From positions 21,622,043-21,686,042 of the forward strand of contig NC_092012.1 of the NCBI RefSeq assembly GCF_042242105.1: a stretch of DNA of 64,000 nucleotides. The letters run 5' to 3'. The notes under the pieces were generated by a model that searched no databases, was not told the origin of the DNA, and saw only the letters and a program-made list of their open reading frames with translations. A program made the translations under genes and the position numbers. Origin of the DNA: Pempheris klunzingeri. Its lineage: Eukaryota > Chordata > Actinopteri > Acropomatiformes > Pempheridae. Positions within the stretch are counted from its first letter, which is position 1; each line of letters opens with the position of its first letter. This document shows positions 28,501 to 41,146 of the stretch, piece after piece.

Positions 28501-31500
28501 TCTCCCCACTGGCCTGCTGGCTTGGTGCTTGAGTATCAGATACCATCTTCTTCCTGTTCAACAATGGAGAACGCCTTTCTGCAGGGGAGGTCTGACCACC
28601 AGGGGGCTGAAGTGATGGTGTCCGTTGTGGAAGGCTTGGAGACATCAAGAGGGTCACAGGACTGGCAGAAAGTTTGCTGCTCTGTGAAAAACCCTCATTT
28701 TTCGGAGTCTGACTATCAAGTGGTGATGTGGCCTCTGAGGCCTCCTCAAGGTTGGGCTTGGGAGTTAGGATTTTACGTCGAGCCCCAGAGGCGAGCTCTT
28801 GTGGAGTAGCAGAAGGAATGGGAGAAACACAATTTCTTTTCTTTAACAGTGGACTAGCCTCAGGAGTTGGACTGACTAAGGAGTCAGCCCTTGAAAATTC
28901 TTCAGCCACAGAGCTGTCCTGCTGTATAGGTTGAAGATTATTCTCTTGTGTATCTGTGCCGAGTACACTTTGCTTTTGTACGCTTTTAGAGTTGTGTTCT
29001 TCCATTTTGCACCGATCAAGAAGTCCTGTGGAACTCATTTCAGCAATCCCCCTTTCAGTTTGGCTGGTGAGTTTAATTTCTGGAGTTAATCTTTCTGTAA
29101 ATCCTAAGTCTTTGCCTTGAGCAGGTTCATCTTTAACTCGCTCCAAAGCAGAGTTTGTCTCTTGACTACTGGCCTTTATAGGTGGCTCTATGAGGGGAGG
29201 CCCAGATACTTGACTGACAGCTCCAGATAGCTTTGAAATTGATGTATTGGTCAGTTTGTCCTCAGAAGTTGAAGGAGAAAAAATGAATTTTACATTGTCA
29301 TTCCCAGAAAGAGAAACAACAGGGCAATCTTTCTGAGCGGCTGGGGTCGATGCTTTAGTTTTCTGGCAGATGTCCATAATACCTTCACCGTATTGTTTGG
29401 TGCTGCCTTCATTCTCTACAGTGGTGCCAGTGTCCACAACAGAAATAGGTGGGATAACAAGAGATTTTTGTAAAGGTTGAACAGGTGGTGAAGTTGCACC
29501 TTGAGTCTGAATTTGTTCCTGATCAGTTTTGTGTAGTTGATGATAAACCTCCATGAGTGTTTCCTTTATGTTTTTCAGAGGAGCATCGTCAGTAATTGTC
29601 TCAGTTTTCCTGTCAGCCATTGACTTCTTCTTCTCTGGTTTATATTTACTGTCATCATTTTTCAACTCCTTGCATATTTGTGTAGCAGCTGCAGTTGGAT
29701 CTTGTCTACAGTCAGCATGGAGTGATGTGGTGGTCGCTGGATTTTCTTGTGTAGAATCAAGAGCTTTTATTTGTGATCTCAAGAGTTCAGCTATAGATAT
29801 GACTTTTGTTACAGGTTTCTGAATTTCTTGGAAATCAGATAAGTTTGTCTTCTCTGGAGTTTTTGTTGGGAGTCGGATGGCAGGCTTGACTGACTTCAGA
29901 TTCTCTAATTCTGAACTAGTTTCCTCTGCCCATTTTGATATATGTGCATTCTTCTCCGTTTCTTTATCAAATGCATGTGCAATGATAACATCAGTGTCTT
30001 TATCTGTTGAATCTTTGCTCTTCTCTGTTTCAGTGTGTTCAATCACATGTAGAGCAGCACTTTCAGTCTCCATCTCATTTGGGGCTGCACTCTTAGCCTG
30101 CACTAAAACCTTACCTACCTTGTTACCCTCTAAATTCTCATCAACTTGTATTTCTGTCCCTTCAACAGTTTTTATAGCTGTATCAACTTGGCTTTGCTGG
30201 GTGCTGGGTGAAACATTACACCCTAGGGTGTTCTCACCACCATCCGGGCTTTGGAGGGGTGACTTCTGTGTGCCTGTAAAAAGGGCTGTATAGCTTTCAT
30301 TTGATCCCCTGGAATGATCCCATATGTCTCGTGTCATTTTGTCAATGGCTGCTTGAACACCATGCTGCAAAGAAAGGGTCTGGATGTCATCTGTCGTGGT
30401 CTCTCTTTCAGACGCAGTCTTTTGTGGTGGCTGTGCAGTCATCGTACACTGGCCGGGTGAAAGCTCAAGGTTGACAGGTGCATTGTTCCTATTCATCTTT
30501 GTATGGGCCTGTGTAACCTTGGGACATAATACAAGCAGAGGTTCCATGCTGTAAATACTTATTCCTTTATCCCTGAGTATGTTGGACATGGATAAACACG
30601 TGTAATATTAAAACTAGCAACTGTGTAACCAGCAACAAACAGAGAACGGAATGGAAAGACCTTAGAGCAAAAAGAAAAGAATAAAGCAGAGAGAAGCTAT
30701 AAGTAAGTGAAGGTAACAAGAGACCTTTTCTTCACCTGTTGTACTGGCAAAGATCACATGGCTGTCAGTGAAGCAGCAAGTAGGGAGGCTTGCAAACCAA
30801 TCTTATCATTATTTTTTTTAATTTTTTGAATAAGAAAATATTAATAAAATGTCAGTTCATCTTCACTCTGAATTCAAATCCAGCACATTAACACATGACT
30901 GAGATTCTACATTGTGCCATGACACTGCAAAGCTGCACAGTAGTATGATATCTTTGATGTACAATATAATGAAACTTAAGAATAGTACACTGCTCTGTTT
31001 AATTGGGCTGTGCCATACAAACCTGCTTCTTCAGTGTTGCCTTTATTATATCTCTATGTTCCTTTAAATAGCAGCTGCAAAACTGTCATTAACTATAGAG
31101 TCTTACAGTATACAGTATACAGTCTTTGTCTCTAATTCTGATATTGTGAGGCCTTTTCACAAGTAAGGTGGCTACTTTACATTGATATGTGGCCAGAAAG
31201 GAATGTGAATCATTTTAAGAGATGCTTCAGCCATGTTAAGTTTTGTCTCAGCTCTCAGTGCTGTCAGTATTCAGCCATGCAGCTTGAGTCAGGATGATTG
31301 CATAAGCAGTGGACTATAAAGATTCACAGTCCACATAGTAAAACAAGCATCTTATTTGAAAACAAGGAAATTACTTCCTAATTTTCTTTGTCATGACAAA
31401 ATACACGTGTATTTAAATTTGTTGCATGCACTTACTTATGTAACATCATCAGTCAGATCACCGACACAACACCCCCCATTCACTTTTACTTTAACAATAA

Positions 31501-34500
31501 GTAGTTTTTGGAGAAATATGCTTATTCACAGAGTTAGATTTGGTCTACTACAGCGTACACATTTACTTATAGCTAAAGCAGGCAGCTTAGCAGTTTAGGA
31601 GTTTGTTTTATTGTTATTTGTTGGAATTTGAACAAATGACAAAAAAAACAAAAAAAAAGTACCAGCTGAAACAGCCAGACAAGCTGAGTCCTCTGTAAAT
31701 TAGCTGCTGCTTATCTTCTCACCAAACTCTCTGAAACTAAGCGGATGAGTGTATTTCCCAAAATGTCACACTTTACAGGAAATATGCTATATCCATGTCA
31801 TATCACTACATAGCGCCAAATTCTAATTTTAATTACAAATATCTGCAATGGCCAACTCCCAGGCCTTTGATCTTATGATATCAAATGCACTGCATCAATA
31901 TATCTGCTGCATCTGTCAACATGTGCGTCATTCAATTTTTGTCACACAGCGAGGCATACTTGTAAAAGCTATACATAGCTCCAGGATGCTTGTATTAATG
32001 ATGAGGCCTGTGTTGGCAGCACAAAGCACTCATGAGCTCATGCAAAAAGGTTCACTCACCTCAGTCAGCAGTGCTGGCAGGGGCACAGACATGTTTTTTT
32101 GGCAGGGGCTTGTTTCCTTCTCAGACAGCTGAACTCCAGCCTGTTGACATGGACGCTGAGGTAAAGCAGTCCCGCTTTCACTCCGTGTGTACGCTGAGTG
32201 GACGTCTCTGTGTGCTAAAGATCCAACAGGGGAAGTATTTGACTTCTCGTCAACATCCATGACTGTGACATGTTCTGTTTCAGTAATGTCCTCCCCCACT
32301 ATGTTTAGAGGTTGTTGGGGAACTGCTGCAGCTCTTGACTTTGGTTGTTTTGAGGTGATGTAATGACTTTTGGGCAGCATTTCCAAATGTTTCTCTGTGT
32401 CTTTGCATCCAGGTTCCTTCTTGTGCTCTGCAGGTCCTGATGCAGTATGACTTGTGGATGTAATTGTGGCAGGGCGCACTGAGGCAGTGAGCTGTTGTCT
32501 CTGTGAAGTCACCTCAACACAATCATCCTTTGAAGCCCTTTCAACAAGGAAACCTTTCCTTATTTCTGATTTCAGTTTCTTGTTTCCGGAGTCTGAATCC
32601 AGAACTGCTGAGCTAACAGTGTTCTCTACTTCCATAACCTCTTCTGAAGTCTCCTTAGACTGTACTGACTCTGTGCAGACCAGGGCTACAGAGTCTGACG
32701 TCTCATCTTTTTCCCTTCTCTCCTCAGATTTATCCATTTTTGCGCTGTTAGAAATTTTAATCTTCTTTTTAACAAAAGGTGTTTTGGGTTGGTGTGCCGT
32801 GAAAATCTTCTGGGCAGAGTCATACATATATGTCCCGCTTTTGCCACCGTTTTCAATGATGGCCTGTCCATTAGTTACTGCAGACACCGCTCCATTAGTA
32901 ACTGGGACTGTCTTTTCTTGCACCTCCTCCACAGCTGCCTCCTGTAACCTGGCCTCAGTCTCTACAGCTATGGCCTGATGGCTCTCCTCATTGCCCTCAT
33001 CCTCCATGGAGCTTGGCGTGCTGAGAAAGGCCTCCATCGTGGAGCGGCGTTTTCTCTGCGTACGGTCTGGACTGATGGTCCGTAGCGGCTCCTGGTTTTC
33101 TTTACCTTCTGCTTCCCTTCGTCTGTTCTCAGCCTTTTGCTTGAGCTTGGCAAAGTAGCGCTGGTGGATCTTGAACTCGTTCATTTCACCCACCTCCAGA
33201 ACCCCAGAGCAGGACACAATACCTTTGCTGTTGCTGGCTGAGGCCTGGTATATAGCTGCATCCTCCACTGTGCAACTGCCAAGGAAAGCCAGTTTAAGTT
33301 GCCTTAATAATACAATTAAAACTATATCAGGAAAAACAAAAGTAAACATTGCTGACAAGGAAGACTGGTGTGTTGGCTAAACTCTACTCAGCTATTTAGC
33401 TGTAGGTTTCCTTAATATACTATAGGTTAGAATGTCAAGGCATCCTCCTAGTATTCTGGACTACTTCAGTACAGAGAGATCAGAATAATACACCATGGTT
33501 TGGTTGCCTCCATCAGAGTTCCCTTTGCTGCGTAGTAATTTAACTTTTTGTAGAAAGTTTGAACAGGCTAATAAAACTGTGATCTCAGTGGTATCTTTGT
33601 AGAATAAGTGATCATATGTTGTTCCAAACATACATACTTGTAAATGTGGAGGGAATGCATTTGTCCATTGCGGAAAACTTCATATTTAGGCAGCCCACAG
33701 TATCTGTCCAACTGCACATCATCCTTATACCAAATAACTTGAGGAGTAGGGTATCCTGAAAAAGGAGCAAAGACAAAAATCAGGACATCAGGGCAAACAA
33801 TGTCTGTATCAACTAAAAAGGGCAGCTGGTTAGTTTACAGTTGCTTCACTTCATCAAGTACGATATGTTTCCATTAAGTCACAAACATTTAACATAAAGC
33901 CACAAGTAAAGTTTTACACAATGTAATCTGCGAAGCACTTTTTACCTGTAACCACACAAGAGAACTTCACATTGCAATTCTCTGACACTGCTTTTGACTT
34001 GAGGGTTATTTCGAAGGAGGGCTGTGTTTCCTCAGTCAGCTGTGCCATCACACTGCACAGGGTGCTCCTGTGTGGGAGAGAGGAGCTGGTCACTTACACT
34101 GTTAAGGTGTTTTTCTAAGGTTAACATAACATACTGGATTATTGTTCGTGTAGATGAGCAGTTTGAGAGTACTATCATTCTGAAGTGGGATGGATATAAA
34201 ATCTGAAATAAAAATACAAGAACTTGCACCCATTGCCTCCAGCAGATGAAAACTGATGCTGATGATGGCAGCTAATGCTGCTCAGAGACCATTTCTGATT
34301 AAAACTAAAAATTTCTCTAAAAACCACCATAGAAAGACATAGACCATAGTTTAAAAAGCATGGAAACAAATGTTTTAAGACAGCTTGCCACCATCTGGCT
34401 AGTTATGATGGACCATAACTAGAAATCCAACATTATGTTATATAATCTGGGGATTTAAATCACCACACAAATTTCCTCTAAAAAAGTTTTTTCCTCTAAA

Positions 34501-35910
34501 TTTGTGTTTTATGTGTTACATGTTCATGAAATGAAATGATAACAGAGGTAAATCTTACACAGATCACATAATAGACAAACTGAGGAAAAGTTCTCCAGTT
34601 CAGTATGAGCAGTTGTTTGGAGTGTCCTCAGAGAGGTCTAATTAGTCCGCATGACTCCAATTATAAAAATTAACACATCACCATAAACATGAAGGTTCAA
34701 GAACATTGAACCATTACAGCATGTGGAAATGCAGAGGGCACATCACACACATACAATAACATAAACTGATGTGATGTGAGCTTGCATGCATGTTATAAGA
34801 GCATTATGGTAGTGTGTGTTTGTATGTATTCCGTGCAGCTGATCCATGTCTGGTGTTGACATCCATTTTAGTTCAGTGCACAGTTAAAGGATACTGTTAC
34901 ACTTGGCTGCTTGTTACTCATGATTAGGCAAACTAAACAAGACACTAATACTAAAGACAGTCACAGATTATATACTGCGCATCCTATATGGCACGCAGCA
35001 TGCACTATGTAGTGCTGTTTATCAGATTGATATTCAATGCTGACCTACTGTAAATACGATGAAAGCACTAGTTAGTTAGTTTAGAGTACATTTCTAAGCT
35101 GAAGACATTTCAGTTTTGCATGAATTTTGATTGCAGCATTTGCTGTTCATCATTTCAGAAAGGCTCCAACTCCTGCTGGCAACAATACCTATGTCCATTG
35201 TCACAATTGTCGCATATCATTTCACAGTGATAACACGTGATCAACACAAGCAATACTCTTGTTAAAGTTAACAAAGGGTGACAAGGAATTAGAAGTCAAG
35301 TTTAAGGGCTGAGGGGAAATGGCTAGTGGTCTCAAAAGGCTCCGTAGAGGCTTTTCCTATGAACTGAGGTATCATTAAAAAGTTTCATGTTTGGGGGAAG
35401 AGGGGTGACAGTCAGATGTGCCAATCCGCGTTTATTCTGTATTTTTGTTTCTTGTGCTGTGCATCACACTGTCTGTCTAAAATGTTCAAAATGTTCTATA
35501 AATAAAGTTGGGGAAAAAAAAAAAAGTTTCATGTTAAGGTCTAAACACTGCTTGTTTCATGAACAAATCTTTCCATGCAGAAGCTGTTGTTAGAATACTG
35601 CTGTGAAATGGGGCCCATGCTGCATAACTGAGATGCTGTTCTTAATCAGTAGTTTATTTAGACTCTGGTGACCATGGCAACAAACAAAGAAATAACATGC
35701 TACACATGTTCAGTCCAGGTAGCACACTGGACTAACATTTCAACAAATAGGACAACACGCTGCATTAATGCTCAGTTTGTACCTGTTTTCTGGCCTCACA
35801 TTAGAGAGGTAGCTGCAGCCATTAGGCCGGCTATTCCCGCTGATATTATCTCCATTGCTAGATCTTCCATTGCCAAAAGAGGGCCGTGTCGTTGTCCTCC
35901 GTGAACCCAT
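25508..35910 (-). CDS. alpk3: alpk3, alpha-protein kinase 3, complete (13 coding exons, about 1636 aa); likely pseudokinase
   Basis: Muscle alpha-kinase-family protein needed for cardiac sarcomere integrity. Exons: 35910-35783, 34067-33946, 33755-33638, 33275-32060, 30508-28441, 28112-27965, 27784-27657, 27550-27515, 27425-27151, 26940-26852, 26730-26513, 25992-25944, 25823-25508. Total 4911 nt, an exact multiple of three. The start MGSRR matches human. Exons 2-4 give an Ig domain (QLTEETQPSFE; DAAIYQASASNSKGIVSCSG). Two long disordered exons follow, with the conserved SPDRTQRKRR. Exons 6-8 form the second Ig domain (APQVIRKIR, LWCQFFNVLSDS, CTITNEHGTDSTDF). The alpha-kinase domain begins near MTPMIFHKG. 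The zinc-site H1499, H1552, C1554 and C1558 are present, but the usual Asp pair is R1513 and R1523. The acceptor at 30508 is the least certain; it was chosen for phase 0. Paralogue (alpk3a or alpk3b) unknown. Confidence 0.93.
35377..35535 (+). mobile_element. Small poly(A)-tailed retro-insertion with 15-bp target-site duplication, in alpk3 intron 1
   Basis: AAAAAGTTTCATGTT occurs at 35377-35391 and again, perfectly, at 35521-35535. The 129 bp between them end with AATAAA (35501-35506), GTTGGGG and an A run. This is the signature of target-primed reverse transcription of a polyadenylated RNA, either a 5'-truncated L1-type LINE tail or a bit of host mRNA. The source could not be identified. The perfect duplication suggests a young insertion. 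Confidence 0.75.
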
Positions 35911-36235
35911 TTTCCTCCAGATAAAGGAACGCTCCAGGAAAAAACGTTCTCCAGGAGAAAAAAGTTTGTGTTGTTACTTTTTGGGCTTTCTTGAGAGATT
36001 ATTAAGAACTAAAAGAGAACAAAGAGTGAAAACATGACCACAGACAGAATAACAGACAGTTATCTCAGATAAACTTGTGTTAAAGTTCTATACTATTTTG
36101 TGTTGTTCTATAGTTTGGGATTAGAAACACACATCAGCAAAGGATGCTCTGTAAAACTACATCTCTCATACATGCTATCCTGTTCATTAGTCCTATATAC
36201 AACATTCAACAGCCTATTTTAAACAGTTAACTCAC

Positions 36236-36344
36236 CATTCACAGGTTTCTTTCCCTCCTTTGACAGATACCCCACAGCACTGACTTAAGGCTCTGCAATT
36301 TCCAATCAAACACGAGCATGCGTAGGCTGCTGAACTATTTATAG
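36236..36344 (-). promoter_or_regulatory. alpk3: alpk3 core promoter (TATA/MEF2-like element) and probable 5' UTR exon
   Basis: Minus strand reads CTATAAATAG at 36335-36344, a fit to both a TATA box and the MEF2 consensus YTAWWWWTAR. About 30 nt downstream would be the start of transcription (near 36313). A good donor (GTGAATG then GTGAGT) ends a probable noncoding first exon at 36236. The acceptor leading to the coding ATG at 35910 is unclear. Known biology: ALPK3 is a muscle gene and MEF2 drives muscle promoters. That this site is used is inferred. Confidence 0.5.
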
Positions 36345-39314
36345 TTGGCCTGCAAATAGGCACTAGAGCACATCACACTTTCCAAAACTTGCCTTTGGAC
36401 CATTTTTAAAAAAAAAAACAATATGCCAGCAGCAAACCATGAAAATCCACGTGGTAAAAAGAAACAAGAAAATCTTTTTGAAGGAGAAAAATCCACAATG
36501 ATTCCAAGTCAAATACAAGGTCATCAAAGGGTTGGTAGATCCCTGAATAGGAGAATAGGAGATTTTAAAAGCAGGGCTAGTCTGTTCCCAATGGAACTAC
36601 ACGCACCCGGAGAGGAGACGGATCACTCGTGTGGTCGGGAGTTGGCTGCTCTTCTCAGGAAACTTTTGAGCACTGTGTACAGACTGTAGTAAAGAATCAT
36701 ATGAGCCTGTCAGTTGAATGACGCCTTCTTTGAAGTGTATTAATATGAGCACTAGTCACATCCAGTCACACAAGCTTACTTTCCACATAACATAAAAACT
36801 GTGCAGTTACAATGTTACTGACAGAGAGAAGGCTACAAGCAGAACCTTACAAAACAGCCCCAGTTGGTACCTTTTTCCCTCTTTGTTTTAAAAATATAAA
36901 AGAACATTATGATAATCTAATAAGGATGGTGAAGCCTACCAAGCTCTCAGGCATGCACTGTCCAGGGAGTGACAATTGCAATGTATCCCCAAAGGAAAAG
37001 CAGTAGGAATAGACTAGCCTTATATAGGCAGATCCCCCTGACTGCCAAACAGCTATGGGCTCTTATCTTTATACAAGCATGCACATACACACAGTCTCTC
37101 TCACACACAAATCAGTGATTAGTTAGTTCGTTTTTTTTGTACTTTACATGATGCACTCATTTTGTTAAACGTGATTCGTGATTCATACAACTTTGACTTT
37201 GCACATAGGTACTCTGTTGGCATTTTTTTTAGCATATAAATCATAATTAAAGTAACCTGTAGGGTTAACAACAAGCTATTGAAATAACCTACGGATAACA
37301 AAATGTTCTGGTTTCTACTTGAACTTGTTTTTCGCCTGGTAAACAAACTACAGACCCTCCAAGTCTTCTATGAAGTGTAACTGGCACTAGTGCTACTATG
37401 AATTACAGCTTCAATCAAGTTCAAAGGTATCAATCCGAATATTCTCTGCTGTTACCACATGTACTCATCATATTACACATGCCTATGTGCCTTCTGTTCA
37501 GCTATTTTAATTTTTTTGTTCCGCCCCTCCATCATGGCTTTCTGCAACTCCCACACTTCCTACGTTCCTTGCCAGGCTGGTGATATACTGACTCAAGTTA
37601 AAGACCAAGACTAACTGAAGAATTTAATGCCAAATTAAAAGAAAAATCCCAACACATTTTCTGGATGAAAAAAAAAAGTTCCTTCATGAAAAAACTAAAC
37701 AATGGGGGACCTTTAACCCCCCAAATGGATGCACAGTCTGGCATTTCAGTATGGATTCCATGAGTGACTACCATACAACACAACCTATGTACACACCATA
37801 GTGATTGACGTGTATGGGCTGCAGAGCCTTGTGTGCCACTGGGAAACACAGCTGCCTCAGCATGGTCTGGATATTCTGGACAGGCTCTGCACAGAGAGAT
37901 CAAAGCACAACAGTATGTGGAAACACGACTGATTGGAGACCCATGTGACTGTTTGACAGTGTATCCCCGTAAGCATGTCACCAAACTGCGGGAGAGATTT
38001 CCTAATGCCGACCCACATATGTGAAGATACAGAAAAAGTGCAGTTAAGAGTATAAAAAACGACTGAAGTGCAGCTCTGCACATCAAAACGCAACCAATAG
38101 AAATCAAAGATTGTTCAGGTGTTCCTACTCTGATAGACGTCCAAGTGTAGCTTTTCCAACAAGTTTTGTTTCCATGTGTTTCTGCCATCCAAGTCATATC
38201 ATGCCCCCTTCCCCTGAAAAGAATCATGACATCAATGTTTTAATTAACAATCCCTCTTCAAATCTGATTTCAGATGGGGTCCGTGAGGGGCGGGTATGAT
38301 TTCAACATTGCACGCCCATTGCCTCATGCTTTGCTATGTATAGCACTTCTCAAAATCCTGTTGTGGCTTAGTCTGGCTGATTTATAGGGGGGGGCTACAG
38401 ATGATGCTCACTGAGATCACTACCTCTGGCTTTGTTGGTTCCATTATCTGTCTTTTGCAAACATAACTGTGCACAGAAATAGATAGAGGTTACCATGGCA
38501 AATGTAAATTGTTATAATGAGTCATTAGAATGAGAGTGGTAATGGACAAGACCAGGTCCAGAGGACTGTTGTTGTTCAGGGTGTGTGTTTAGATAGGGAA
38601 AGACCAAAAGGTATGAAGCATGTTGGACAACTGTCAGCTCTTCAGTTTCACTGTGGTATTCATTTACCAGCTCCATAGACATCCAATAAATAGTGACCTT
38701 TCAGCGTGTGGTCACAAACCTTTCACTCAAAATTTTCTCTGGTCCCTTGCTCTTTCCCCGGTTATAATGTCACTTGCACAACTAAAGAGAAAATTGTTAA
38801 ATCTTCGCAGAAATCACCTCACCAATCTTTGTCCTTTTTTGTGTAACTGCCTATCAGAGAACACCTGCCTCCAGCCCAGCAAATCACTGTGCCCCTGACT
38901 CACAGGCGGTGTCAGCCAAAATGAATGTCAGTGTTGTGTCATTTTTATGTGTAATTAAACATCAAAAACATTTTTGATATGAACAGGTGCTGTCTGTAAC
39001 TTCTCACCAGGCAAAGCAGCATCACAACACGTACCTCTGTGTTGAATGATGAAGCTCTAAGATTTTCCAGTGGAGTTAGAATGGGTAATGTGTGTAGCTC
39101 CATTGGTTGTTGTGGTTATCTTCTGAAAAGATTTGTGAGGTGATGTAAACTTGGCCTGACCCATTTTAGTGACCAGTACCAGTGTTTCCTGTTGTTTGGT
39201 TCTGTTGGCTAATCAAGTGATTGAGTGCATTCATTTTAGTTTGTAATGTCAGTTGCTGAAAAACATTTTTGCAGGTGATGCTCCAAATGAACTTTGAATT
39301 ATTATTATGGTGAG

Positions 39315-39349
<35 letters not shown>

Positions 39350-41146
39350 GCCTCAGTGCTTAATAACACGCCGGCTGGGTTTTGTCCTTTTTTTCAAACT
39401 TTGCAAACTTGATAATGTGAAAGTAGAGATGAACTGTTTGGTGTTGCTACCTGTGAGGCAAACAAACTCCTGAGATAAAGCACCACCACTAAAGCTGCAC
39501 CAAACACCAGCTGCATGGGAACATGCTGTTCAAATCCAACTGGGATATTGCAGCACCACATTCAAGATGATCTGAGTGGTGAGGTGTCAACACAGACAGA
39601 GAGGGAGAGGGGCTCACCAGTGAACAGGCAGCTAAGATTAGGATTTGATCATACATTGATATAATATACATATTTGTGAGTGTGTTATAATACCTGAGAC
39701 CTAAATTCCAGAATATAGCTGGTGTACTGACCAGACTGTTGTCTCTCATAACATCTCGGAAATCATTAAACAAACCTGTCAGTCAGCTGAGTGACGGCCA
39801 GACCCGCGTGGCTCGGTCATGAGAGTTTTTGGCAGGGTGGCCTGGTGCCAAGTGTTCCTCTAAACACCCTCCCATATGCTTGCATAGTTGGACAGCAGAT
39901 TGTTTTGATGTTTGACAGGTCTCTGTGGAAACTGAGCTTGGCTTTGTATAGGCGTGCTGGCCTGCTGTTGAGTTTGTGACATCATCTTCTGGATATTCAC
40001 ACCAGTGTCAGCTCCAAGGAAGCAGAAACAGGAGAAGACTTGACCTCCAAGGACAGCTGTGTGTCCCACACACATACACACATCTTGACTTTACGCAGCA
40101 CTGCCCCGCTCACACCACCTTCAGCCAATCACAGGACGACTGTAAACATACAGTATGTGAAATATTGAGTATAGTGACTAATGGGCCACAGTTAATATTG
40201 CAGCACTCCACTGATGGCTGTTGCATTGAGTGGGATTAAGTTAGCCTATTTATGTTTTTAAATGAACATTTTAGGAATTAAGATGCTGAAAAGTGAGTTT
40301 CAATTGAGATTCTGGTTTGGATCGCTGCAAACTGGAGGTAAAATAGACCTTTACGTGTGATAACTACAACATTAAATATGACAAAATAATATAAATAATG
40401 CAGAAAATGTTTTCAACTGTTGAGATTAACTGGAAAATGAATAGATTTCCTAAAGTGAACAGATCAGATTAATGCCTCTTTCACTTGACCAGTTCCCTCA
40501 GTAAATTATATTCAGCCCAAGTGAAAAACAACAGGAGACCTTTCTGCAGGTAGAATTACGGTGACCTCTAGTGGAAACACTGGCCGCTCTACAACACCAC
40601 CACTGTGCTGGATAACATTTTCAGTTTGATGTTTCACTACATAAGCAGGACAATGGGCATCAAGTCACACTATTACACAATAATTTGATACTTTAGCTAT
40701 CAAATGGACATTGAAGAGATCACTTGTGAAAACTGGGAACATGTATGAATTTTAATTGAATACACCCGAGCATGCGCACAAAGTAAGGAGTAGAATAATG
40801 ACATTGGATTTTTTGGGGTGAAGCAGTAAGACATTTTATCGTTTCAGATCCAAACTACAGTAAAAAGGCCAACTTCTGAGTCAGACACAACCTGGACCCT
40901 TCAAACCAGATGGGACCGTCCGTCTTTATATATTTTAAGTTGATCTCCATGTCAGAAACATTTTTCAAGTACACTTCTGATCTAACCTAGTTTAGCTAAC
41001 ACCCACTTTTAAAAATTAAAGAAATAAATGCAATATAAAAAGTTACAATAAAAACATCAGCAACATGTATATATTCATTATTCATCATAATTCGTCTACA
41101 TTGTAGTAAACAGGAACTCTATTGCTTGTATTGGTTTGTGCAAACA
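36345..41146. other. Intergenic region between alpk3 and the photolyase gene (4.8 kb)
   Basis: No gene was assigned. Open frames at 36423-36689 (+, 88 codons) and 37598-38227 (-, 209 codons) lack a recognised family. A 26-nt A run lies at 39324-39349. The right end must hold the photolyase 3' UTR. No element with clear ends was recognised. Confidence 0.55.
39324..39349 (+). repeat. Poly(A) homopolymer, 26 nt
   Basis: A clean A run follows GAGAGATTTGTT. It could be the tail of a decayed retro-insertion, but no duplicated flanks or AATAAA were found beside it. Confidence 0.9.

Noticed and set aside
29877-30293. 138-codon open frame on plus, antisense to alpk3
   Set aside because: It lies wholly inside the long low-complexity alpk3 exon 5 and is a Ser/Val-rich mirror of it; no start context or family.
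30509-30589. Continuation of alpk3 exon 5 upstream (SNILRDKGISIYSMEPLLVL)
   Set aside because: Open, but the acceptors there are in the wrong phase to follow exon 4; it could be an alternative first exon, but nothing supports that.
36423-36689. 88-codon frame just upstream of alpk3 on plus (MPAANHENPRGKKKQE...)
   Set aside because: It begins beside the alpk3 promoter and an A run, with no family match or splice support; kept only as a note in the intergenic entry.
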